Notes under the pieces: model-generated
The model's input: only the letters and a program-made list of their open reading frames with translations
Told to the model about the DNA's origin: nothing
The model's database searches: none
In this document: piece by piece, positions 7,224 through 13,697 of the stretch
How the letters are laid out: every line of letters begins with the position of its first letter
How positions within the stretch are numbered: the first letter of the stretch is position 1
Program-made: the position numbers and the translations under genes
From: Bacteroidales bacterium UBA1216
GTDB lineage: Bacteria > Bacteroidota > Bacteroidia > Bacteroidales > Paludibacteraceae
NCBI GenBank assembly: GCA_002309255.1
Contig: DBXI01000004.1
Span: forward strand, 1 to 17,672
DNA length: 17,672 bases
Direction: 5' to 3'

Positions 7224-8318
7224 ATGGAAGTTTTACTCGGTAAGACACTAACAGAACTGCAGACTATTGCCATCGAAGCGGGACTTCCCCGCTTCGTTGG
7301 CAAGCAGTTGTGCGAATGGATTTACCGACACAGGGCGTGCTCGTTCGACGAGATGACGAATATCTCGCTAAAATCACGCCAGGCTCTGCAAGAGAAGTAC
7401 CGCATTGGCCGCATAGCTCCCACCGCCGAAGCGGTATCGACAGATGGAACGAGGAAGTATCTTTTCCCTATAGAGATTAGCAGTCAGAAATCAGAAGTCA
7501 GAAGTCAGCAATTTATAGAGTGTGTTTGGCTGCCGGAGGAAGACCGCACCACGCTGTGCGTCAGTACACAGGCAGGGTGCAAGATGGGCTGCAAGTTCTG
7601 CATGACAGGCACATTGGGTTTTCATGGCAACTTGACCGCTGATGCAATCTTAGCGCAGGTGCTGCATTTCCCCGACTTAACGAACCTGGTGCTGATGGGC
7701 GAAGGCGAACCGATGGACAACGTCGACAACGTACTACGCGCCATCAACGTGCTCACCTCCGAATGGGGACTGGGCTGGAGCCCGAAACGCATCACCGTTT
7801 CCACTGTAGGTATCCTGCAGAAGCAGCCTGCCTTGCAGCGTTTTCTAGACGAGACCGACTGTCATCTGGCGATCTCCCTGCATAACGCGTTCCCAGCCGA
7901 GCGTGCAGCCATCATGCCTGCCGAGCGGTTGACACCGGTCACAGAGGTGCTCGATCTGGTGCGCCAATACGACTGGACGCACCAACGCCGACTCAGCTTT
8001 GAGTATATATGCTGGGGCGGAATGAACGATGATACAGCTCACGCCAAGCAGCTGCTCCGGCTGGTGCAGGGTCTGCCCTGCCGCGTGAACCTGATCCGCT
8101 TCCATGAGACCAATCAACAGCAAAGCAATCAACAGCGCAGCGATCAACCCTCTAACAGCGCAGCGCTACACCCAACATTCCCCCCCAGCGACGAGCAGCG
8201 GATGATTGCTTTCCGCGATTATCTGAGTGCACACGGCGTGACATCTACCATACGCCGTTCACGCGGCGAAGATATCCTTGCTGCATGCGGCATGCTGGTC
8301 AACGCCCTGCAAAAGTAA
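7224..8318 (+). CDS. rlmN: Dual-specificity RNA methyltransferase RlmN (23S rRNA A2503 / tRNA A37)
   Basis: A protein of 364 residues. ATG 7224 is chosen because the longer open frame begins inside the amylase gene and lacks family similarity. It is a radical SAM enzyme that methylates C2 of A2503 in 23S rRNA and A37 in some tRNAs. The [4Fe-4S] ligands are Cys119, Cys123 and Cys126 (C-K-M-G-C-K-F-C). Cys112, seven residues before, matches E. coli Cys118. Cys355 in A-A-C-G-M matches the E. coli methyl-carrying Cys355. G-E-G-E-P-M (SAM-binding loop) is at about 160-165. Two insertions look lineage-specific: a Ser/Gln/Lys stretch at about 87-96 made by a 7-base DNA repeat, and a Gln/Ser/Asn-rich loop at about 296-315. 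Part of the gene is duplicated at 10969-11375. Confidence 0.93.
   Translation: MEVLLGKTLTELQTIAIEAGLPRFVGKQLCEWIYRHRACSFDEMTNISLKSRQALQEKYRIGRIAPTAEAVSTDGTRKYLFPIEISSQKSEVRSQQFIECVWLPEEDRTTLCVSTQAGCKMGCKFCMTGTLGFHGNLTADAILAQVLHFPDLTNLVLMGEGEPMDNVDNVLRAINVLTSEWGLGWSPKRITVSTVGILQKQPALQRFLDETDCHLAISLHNAFPAERAAIMPAERLTPVTEVLDLVRQYDWTHQRRLSFEYICWGGMNDDTAHAKQLLRLVQGLPCRVNLIRFHETNQQQSNQQRSDQPSNSAALHPTFPPSDEQRMIAFRDYLSAHGVTSTIRRSRGEDILAACGMLVNALQK
7484..7511 (+). repeat. Tandem 7-base repeat inside the rlmN coding region
   Basis: Four units of TCAGAAG type begin at 7484, 7491, 7498 and 7505; the two middle units are identical. They encode the insertion at residues 87-96, between the N-terminal domain and the radical SAM barrel. 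Gain or loss of one unit would shift the reading frame before the iron-sulfur motif. Confidence 0.75.
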
Positions 8319-8405
8319 CTCTACTGTCTTATCCTGAAATAGGTTTACTGACACTTACGACTTTTGGTATAACATTTAGCAATTATAAAAACAACACATA
8401 CATAT

Positions 8406-10004
8406 ATGAATAAAAAGATTCGTTTTTTTAGTTATGTAGCCATCACATTGCTGCTGATAGCTTCTTGTCGTCCGACGGGCGACAATCTGCTGTCGTACGG
8501 ACAGTACGACATGCTGGCGTATGATGAATCGGGCAGCAGCCACGCGGGCAACTTCAAGGCACTGTGGACTGCGATGAACGAGAACTACTGCATCTGGGAT
8601 TACGAGGCGGAGCACGGGCTCAACTGGGATGCGGTGTATCATGAATATCTGCCTAAGTTTGAGGCACTGGATGACACTACCCGTAAGGAGAATCCGACGG
8701 AACTGGAGTTGTACCAGCTCTATGCATCATTTTTGGATTCGTTGCACGACGGGCATTTGGCAATAGAGATCAAGATGGGTTATATGACCAAGCCTCTCAC
8801 TTTCTCGCCCGGCATGATGCGCGCTATGCGCGAGCGCGGTGAGGAGTACGAGATCACCGGTGCTACCCTAACCGTGCCGGACAGTTATCTGAACAGAAGC
8901 GGAGAATTTCATATCGAGCAGTTTGACGAAGTGAATGCTATTGATTTCTCCCGTAAGTTTATGCACGATCAGTTGGATTCGATTATTTCCCGGTGTGAGA
9001 ACTATCTGGCAGAATTGGAGCCAGTCATGACAAATGAGAGTGTAGCGAAAATATACAGCACGATTTCGGAGTTGCTGCAAACCGCAAGAACAGCGCGCGG
9101 CAAAGAGTACCAAAAGGATAACCAGGATATGTCGCTATACAACTACCTTTGCGGCCAATACGCCACTTTGGAATCGATTATCGGCTGGTCGTTTATGCCA
9201 ATTGACAATACGGTAATAAGCGACCGTTTGGGATTTATCACGGTAGCTCGTTTTACGGGCAATATCATGTATATGCGCTTTGGCGGTTTCGGACTAATGA
9301 GTCATTTGGATGACAGGTATTTGTCGCCGGACGTTAATTCGTTCTATTACGCATATCAACAGGAGGTTAGGCGAGTATGGCATTGCTGGTTCGACGGTAT
9401 TCAGAAATACCATGCGTCAGGAGACTTAGGCGGCGTTATCATTGATGTTCGCAATAACGGTGGCGGACTTGTAGAAGACTACAAGTACGTTTTGGGCGCA
9501 TTGCTGCCTTCGGGAGGATACACACCCTGTAAGGTGCGTTTCAAGAACGGCTCGGGTCGTTACGACTTTGCGCCGCTTATTCCTCTCACCTTGCCAACAT
9601 ACGAGAGCGAACACGCCGTTATCAGCCAAGAGCCGATAGTAGTGATGGCGAATATTCGTTCTGTGAGCATGGCGGAGAACACTTCCTGGAGCGTGAAGAC
9701 CCTGCCTAACGGCGCGCTGGTAGGGACGCGAACATTCGGAGGTCTATCGATGCTCAACACCGAGCCTCAAAGATACAGCGACACCTATTCAGGTGCGTTC
9801 GGTGTACGTAACACAACCGCTATCTGGGGTTTTGTGCCCAAGTTCGTTGCCATGTATGATTTGGAGAAAAACGGAGAATACAGGCCCTTGGAGGGTATAG
9901 GCATTACTCCGACAAAAGAGGTGACGTTTGATCTGGCAAGCTATCAAAAAGACGGTACAGACAACCAGCTTGAGGCAGCTATCCGATATATAAACCAACA
10001 ATAA
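8406..10004 (+). CDS. S41-peptidase-fold lipoprotein, pair 2 (catalytic Lys apparently absent)
   Basis: A lipoprotein of 532 residues with lipobox L-I-A-S-C (Cys21) followed by R-P-T-G-D, as in its paralogue at 1520-2746. Shared N-terminal features include N-W-D-A-V-Y (73-78) and a D-G-H-L (115-118) motif. The S41 core shows V-I-I-D-V-R-N-N-G-G-G (344-354), S-V-S-M-A-E around Ser421, V-G-T-R-T-F-G (439-445) and L-E-G-I-G-I-T-P (495-502). The place of the active-site Lys, 25 residues after the Ser, is Gly446. Compared with the paralogue it has about 100 extra residues at 160-265, mostly helical and charged. The beta-barrel gene follows 18 bases later and is probably in the same operon. No convincing promoter was found in the 87 bases upstream. 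Its activity and substrate are unknown. Confidence 0.8.
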   Translation: MNKKIRFFSYVAITLLLIASCRPTGDNLLSYGQYDMLAYDESGSSHAGNFKALWTAMNENYCIWDYEAEHGLNWDAVYHEYLPKFEALDDTTRKENPTELELYQLYASFLDSLHDGHLAIEIKMGYMTKPLTFSPGMMRAMRERGEEYEITGATLTVPDSYLNRSGEFHIEQFDEVNAIDFSRKFMHDQLDSIISRCENYLAELEPVMTNESVAKIYSTISELLQTARTARGKEYQKDNQDMSLYNYLCGQYATLESIIGWSFMPIDNTVISDRLGFITVARFTGNIMYMRFGGFGLMSHLDDRYLSPDVNSFYYAYQQEVRRVWHCWFDGIQKYHASGDLGGVIIDVRNNGGGLVEDYKYVLGALLPSGGYTPCKVRFKNGSGRYDFAPLIPLTLPTYESEHAVISQEPIVVMANIRSVSMAENTSWSVKTLPNGALVGTRTFGGLSMLNTEPQRYSDTYSGAFGVRNTTAIWGFVPKFVAMYDLEKNGEYRPLEGIGITPTKEVTFDLASYQKDGTDNQLEAAIRYINQQ

Positions 10005-10022
10005 TGAGAAAGGAAACAAGAT

Positions 10023-10703
10023 ATGAAAAACAGCTATAAAATCTCTTTTATTGCATTTTTGATGTTATTCGTTTTTCAGGTTTCTCCATCTTCAGCCCAA
10101 TGGCGTATAGGTGTATCAGGCGGTGCGGATTATAACTGGTTTACGATCAACACCAATTACCAGACAGACTATCATTACGCTGGTGCCTGGGGTTGGAATG
10201 CAGCCATCTTCACGCAGTATGATTTTCTGCCGTGGATAGGACTTCGTGCGGAGATAGAGGCCTCAGAAAAGAACTACCGCTTCTACCGGATGAACTATTT
10301 TTCCGACACGGATTATACCACGCACAACACATATTTGAAGCTACCTGTATTGACCCAGTTCCGTTTCGGCGGAGAGAAAGTGCACGGTTTTATGAACGCG
10401 GGTGTGTTTGCAGGTTACTGGTTAGCCAGCCGCCAAAAAGGCACGATCACAGATCCGCGGAGCGGGAACATTGCGCCCATAGATGCAGCGTATGGGTTCA
10501 ACAAAGAGAAAGACCAGCGTGGTGATTTCGGTTTGGCAGGCGGTATAGGAATAGAGTTTGTACCCTCGGCACATTGGGCTATTCATATAGAAAGCAGGTG
10601 TTACTACAGTTTCATCAGCCAGACAAAGCCCTATATGGTTATCAAAGACAACCGGTATAACACAACGCTGACCCTCCAAGCCGGCGTAAGCTATATCTTT
10701 TGA
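10023..10703 (+). CDS. Small outer-membrane beta-barrel protein (PorT/OmpW-like), pair 2
   Basis: A protein of 226 residues with a signal peptide ending near S-S-A-Q (about residue 26), then directly a barrel of about 200 residues with alternating aromatic strands, ending in S-Y-I-F (terminal Phe). The start is supported by AGAAAGGA, a good Shine-Dalgarno match for this phylum, about 10 bases before the ATG. It is homologous to the protein at 668-1489 across the whole barrel but lacks that protein's basic linker. It lies 18 bases after the S41 lipoprotein gene and before a strong hairpin, forming a two-gene unit. A role in anchoring, or in transport with the lipoprotein, is inferred from the repeated pairing only. 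Confidence 0.8.
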   Translation: MKNSYKISFIAFLMLFVFQVSPSSAQWRIGVSGGADYNWFTINTNYQTDYHYAGAWGWNAAIFTQYDFLPWIGLRAEIEASEKNYRFYRMNYFSDTDYTTHNTYLKLPVLTQFRFGGEKVHGFMNAGVFAGYWLASRQKGTITDPRSGNIAPIDAAYGFNKEKDQRGDFGLAGGIGIEFVPSAHWAIHIESRCYYSFISQTKPYMVIKDNRYNTTLTLQAGVSYIF

Positions 10704-10756
10704 CGGGCAAAAACGCGGTATCGGCGAAGCCGAGGACAGCACAATAGCAATGGAAC

Positions 10757-10793
10757 AAGAAGCACAACGCTCACGAAGGGCGTTGTGCTTCTT
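10757..10793 (+). terminator. Strong hairpin at the end of the second pair
   Basis: A perfect 14-bp stem (10757-10770 with 10780-10793) with a 9-base loop lies 53 bases after the beta-barrel stop codon. The T run after the stem is short, so termination efficiency is uncertain; it may also protect the 3' end of the message. Confidence 0.72.
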
Positions 10794-10879
10794 TATGCAG
10801 CAGGAACATAACAGTTGAAAAGCAGAAATTAAGAAATAGTACGGCTGTAAGGAAAAAAGGACAGGAAAGTGCGGAAAAA

Positions 10880-10911
10880 TTTGTGTATATCAATTATTTT
10901 TCGTAACTTTG
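10880..10911 (+). promoter_or_regulatory. Consensus promoter upstream of the rlmN fragment
   Basis: TTTG (10880-10883), 20 bases, then TAACTTTG (10904-10911): a full match to the Bacteroidetes consensus. The only thing downstream is the decayed rlmN fragment, so this may be the promoter of a lost gene. Confidence 0.8.
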
Positions 10912-10924
10912 CTTAAGCAAAGTT
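10905..10924. promoter_or_regulatory. Perfect 20-bp palindrome over the -7 element and start site
   Basis: AACTTTGCTT is followed directly by its own reverse complement AAGCAAAGTT. The left arm contains most of the -7 element at 10904-10911 and the right arm covers the expected transcription start. It could be a repressor site or give a 5' hairpin; the reverse strand also carries ACTTTG. Confidence 0.6.
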
Positions 10925-10968
10925 CAAGAACCGACAGTTCGCGACCCTCTGTCTATCACAGCGCAAGC

Positions 10969-11375
10969 GCGTGCAGCCATCATGCCTGCCGAACGCCTCA
11001 CGCCCATCAGCCGTGTACTGGATCTTGTGCGTCAATACGATTGGAGCAAACAGCGTCGGCTCTCGTTCGAGTATATCTGCTGGGCTGGAGTGAACGACGA
11101 TATCCCCCATGCCAAGCAACTTCTCCGCCTCATCCAAGGCCTACCCTGCCGCGTCAATCTGATCCGTTTCCATCAGACCGCCGACAACGATAGCAATAAA
11201 CAGCGAAGCGATAAACCCACTTTTCCCTGCCAGCGATGAAGCGCGTATGATCGCTTTCCGCGATTACCTGAACGCCCACGGCGTGACCTGCACGATCCGC
11301 AAATCCCGCGACGAGGATATACTTGCCGCATGCGGCATGCTGGTCAATGCACTTATAACGAGCGAAGCAAAATAA
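10969..11375 (+). pseudogene. Decayed 3' fragment of a second rlmN
   Basis: The fragment matches the last 138 residues or so of RlmN (residues 227-364 of the copy at 7224-8318), starting at R-A-A-I-M-P-A-E-R-L. The first two thirds, including the iron-sulfur Cys motif, are missing. The Gln/Asn/Ser-rich loop is also present in altered form. At 11225-11231 the run CCCTGCC has one base more than the CCCCCC of the intact gene, shifting the frame; the rest (ending A-A-C-G-M-L-V-N-A-L and a few extra residues, stop 11373-11375) is in the +1 frame. Most differences from the intact gene are at third codon positions, so the ancestor was under selection for protein function after the two copies diverged. 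Confidence 0.88.
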
Positions 11376-11400
11376 GAATTAGCGAAACTCTAATGCGCGC

Positions 11401-11436
11401 AACGCGATCCATATTTGCTGTGGGTCACGTTTTTTT
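11401..11436 (+). terminator. Probable terminator after the rlmN fragment
   Basis: CGCGATCC (11403-11410) pairs with GGGTCACG (11422-11429) with one mismatch and one wobble, around an 11-base loop; A-T pairs extend the base, and seven Ts follow (11430-11436). Confidence 0.5.
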
Positions 11437-11607
11437 GTTTATTACTATCAACGGCTTGACAAAAAGGTGCCGTCAATGGGCTGCACGCAATACAGGATAG
11501 GACCTCATGAAGCCGACAGAACAGCATCGCAAATAGCGTTTTTTGTAGCCTTCATACAGCAAAAAGGGCGTTTTGGCAGGTGTGCGGAGCATATTCATGC
11601 ACGGAAA
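11437..11607. other. Intergenic stretch with no recognised feature
   Basis: I see no coding region, tRNA or clear repeat here. Short inverted arms such as ACGGC and GCCGT around 11451-11474 are too weak to call. Confidence 0.5.
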
Positions 11608-11639
11608 TTTGCATATTTGCGATAATTGTAGTAACTTTG
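11608..11639 (+). promoter_or_regulatory. Promoter of the isomerase-transporter-porin cluster
   Basis: TTTG (11608-11611), 20 bases, then TAACTTTG (11632-11639). The bases that follow, TAGTCGC, are the same as those after the rnpB -7 element. The leader before the first ATG is about 60 bases. Confidence 0.83.
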
Positions 11640-11706
11640 TAGTCGCTGACCTTTCAAGCGAAAAACACAACTTCGGCCTGCTAACAATCAAAACCAACAT
11701 ACTTTT

Positions 11707-12201
11707 ATGAAACCACTAAATGAACTGACTATTGCGTTGGCAAGTGACCACGCAGGTTTTGGACTCAAATCCATGATTCAACTCTATTTGGAGCGCGAAG
11801 GCGCCAAGGTGGTGGATTTCGGTTGCCACTCGATGGACAACTGCGACTTCCCCGACTTTGCTCACCCCATGGCTACGGCTGTGGAGAAAGGCGAATGTGA
11901 TATGGGTATCGGTTTCTGCTTCACCGGCAATGGTATGAGCATGGCTACCAACACCCATCCGCATGTACGCGCCACTATCTGCTGGGAACCTCGTATGGCG
12001 GAGAACGCACGCCGATTCTTTGACGCTAACGTACTCTGTCTGCCGGCCGGCTATGTAGCTCCCGACAAGGCACTGGAGATCATCAAGACTTTTGTAACCA
12101 CCGCATTTGATGGCGGCGAGCGCTATGAGCGTCGTATCCATCATTTGGCTAATCCGAACAAGTACAAGATTGTGAACGGCGAATGGATATTGGAGAAATG
12201 A
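11707..12201 (+). CDS. RpiB/LacAB-family sugar-phosphate isomerase with altered active site
   Basis: A protein of 164 residues, slightly longer than usual RpiB (about 145-150) because of a 15-residue C-terminal tail. Family features: S-D-H-A-G (13-17), F-P-D-F-A-H-P (48-54), a Cys in C-F-T-G-N-G-M-S-M (Cys71), the base that moves the proton between C1 and C2 in RpiB, and D-A-N-V-L (106-110). Two departures stand out. The usual C-G-[TS]-G has Phe72 instead of Gly. The R-x-H-N-D segment is R-R-F-F-D, so the His that opens the sugar ring in E. coli RpiB (His99) and the Asn after it are both Phe (104, 105). RpiB normally interconverts ribose 5-phosphate and ribulose 5-phosphate; these changes suggest another sugar phosphate or altered activity. 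The transporter gene follows 18 bases later. Confidence 0.82.
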   Translation: MKPLNELTIALASDHAGFGLKSMIQLYLEREGAKVVDFGCHSMDNCDFPDFAHPMATAVEKGECDMGIGFCFTGNGMSMATNTHPHVRATICWEPRMAENARRFFDANVLCLPAGYVAPDKALEIIKTFVTTAFDGGERYERRIHHLANPNKYKIVNGEWILEK

Positions 12202-12219
12202 TAATTAAATAATCAAGAT

Positions 12220-13632
12220 ATGGAAAAACTTAACGTAAAATGGCACATATTAGCGCCGCTGACCTTGGCTGTGGTGCTGTTTATGTGGTTTGTGCCTGCA
12301 TCGTTCTTCGGCATTGACGGATTGACGGTGGTTCAACAGCGCACCATCGCCATCTTCTGCTACGCAGCGCTGATGTGGATGTTCGAGATTATTCCTGCCT
12401 GGGCGACCAGTGTCACCACGATCGTGTTCCTGCTGCTGGCGGTATCCAACAAAGGTCTGACCAACGCCGACATGGGCAGTCTGGTTAACTTCAAGGAGCT
12501 GATGGCATCGTTTGCCGACCCGATCATCATGTTGTTCTTGGGCGGTTTCGTATTGGCTATCTGCGCCAGCAAGGTCGGTCTGGACGTCGTGTTGGCTCGC
12601 GTTATGCTCAAGCCGTTCGGCACGAACCCCAAGTGGGTGCTGCTGGGCTTCCTGACGCTGATCAGTGTGATGTCGATGTTCATGAGTAACACCGCCACCG
12701 CAGCGATGATGCTTGCCTTCCTGGCTCCTGTGCTCCGCACCCTACCTGCTGATGGCGGCGGTCGTGTCAGCCTGGCTATGGCTATCCCTATAGCTGCGAA
12801 CATCGGCGGTCTGGGTACACCTATCGGCACACCTCCGAACGCTATCGCTATCGGTCAGTTGGCTGCCATGGACATCAACATCGGCTTCGGTGCGTGGATG
12901 ATACGTATGGTGCCGGTGGTGATCATCATGATCCTGTTTGCATGGTGGCTGCTCATGTTCCTCTTCCCCTTCAAGACGAAAGATGTGAAGATCGTTATCC
13001 AACCCGATGAGCACCATAAGATCGACTGGCAGTTCTGGGTAGTAACCATCACGTTCATTGCAACAATCCTGCTCTGGATGACGGGTGAGTTGACTCACCT
13101 GAACTCCAATGTGGTAGCCCTTATCCCGTTTGCAGTGTTTGCGTTGGTAGGTATCTTCAAACGCGAAGATTTTGAGAAGATCGACTGGCACGTGCTGTGG
13201 ATGGTAGCCGGTGGCTTTGCTATCGGAACTGCTTTGAACAAGACCGGCCTGGCAGCTGCTTTGGTTGAAGCGATCCCGTTCGGAAGCTGGTCGGCTATCG
13301 CCGTATTGGTTATCGCCGGACTGCTCGGCTGGCTGCTCTCGAACTTCATCGCCAACTCGTCCGCAGCTAACCTGCTCGTGCCTATCCTGGCAGTTGTCGG
13401 AACAGCTATGAGCGAGCAGCTGGGTGCTTTCGGTGGTGTGACGACCTTGCTCGTATGCGTTGCAGCCTCCACCTCGTTTGCCATGCTGTTGCCTATCTCC
13501 ACTCCGCCGAACGCTATCGCCTGCTCGACCGGTCTGATCAAGACCAACGACATGACGAAGGTCGGACTGATTGTCGGCCTGATAGGTATAGCACTGGCGT
13601 ATGCCGTAATTATGCTTTTCCCGTTCAGTTAA
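12220..13632 (+). CDS. DASS/SLC13-family anion (dicarboxylate) transporter
   Basis: A membrane protein of 470 residues with about 11 hydrophobic segments arranged as two inverted repeats, as in sodium:dicarboxylate symporters such as VcINDY. The first repeat carries S-N-T (156-158) and G-T-P-P-N-A-I (203-209). The second carries A-N-S (378-380), where the family usually has S-N-T, and S-T-P-P-N-A-I (427-433). These four loops form the substrate and sodium sites, so the change at 378 and 380 may alter specificity. Likely substrates are C4-dicarboxylates or related small anions, imported with sodium across the inner membrane; the exact substrate cannot be read from the sequence. Its position between an isomerase and a porin suggests one uptake route. 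Confidence 0.87.
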   Translation: MEKLNVKWHILAPLTLAVVLFMWFVPASFFGIDGLTVVQQRTIAIFCYAALMWMFEIIPAWATSVTTIVFLLLAVSNKGLTNADMGSLVNFKELMASFADPIIMLFLGGFVLAICASKVGLDVVLARVMLKPFGTNPKWVLLGFLTLISVMSMFMSNTATAAMMLAFLAPVLRTLPADGGGRVSLAMAIPIAANIGGLGTPIGTPPNAIAIGQLAAMDINIGFGAWMIRMVPVVIIMILFAWWLLMFLFPFKTKDVKIVIQPDEHHKIDWQFWVVTITFIATILLWMTGELTHLNSNVVALIPFAVFALVGIFKREDFEKIDWHVLWMVAGGFAIGTALNKTGLAAALVEAIPFGSWSAIAVLVIAGLLGWLLSNFIANSSAANLLVPILAVVGTAMSEQLGAFGGVTTLLVCVAASTSFAMLLPISTPPNAIACSTGLIKTNDMTKVGLIVGLIGIALAYAVIMLFPFS

Positions 13633-13697
13633 TTCATATTTCGGATAAGCCTCAATCAATCGGCTGAAGCCATATGGACAATTGATAATTAACTATT

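Noticed and set aside
12742..13659. Long open frame of 305 codons on the - strand
   Set aside because: It is the antisense shadow of the DASS transporter gene, with a composition rich in His, Gln and Asp that is not protein-like.
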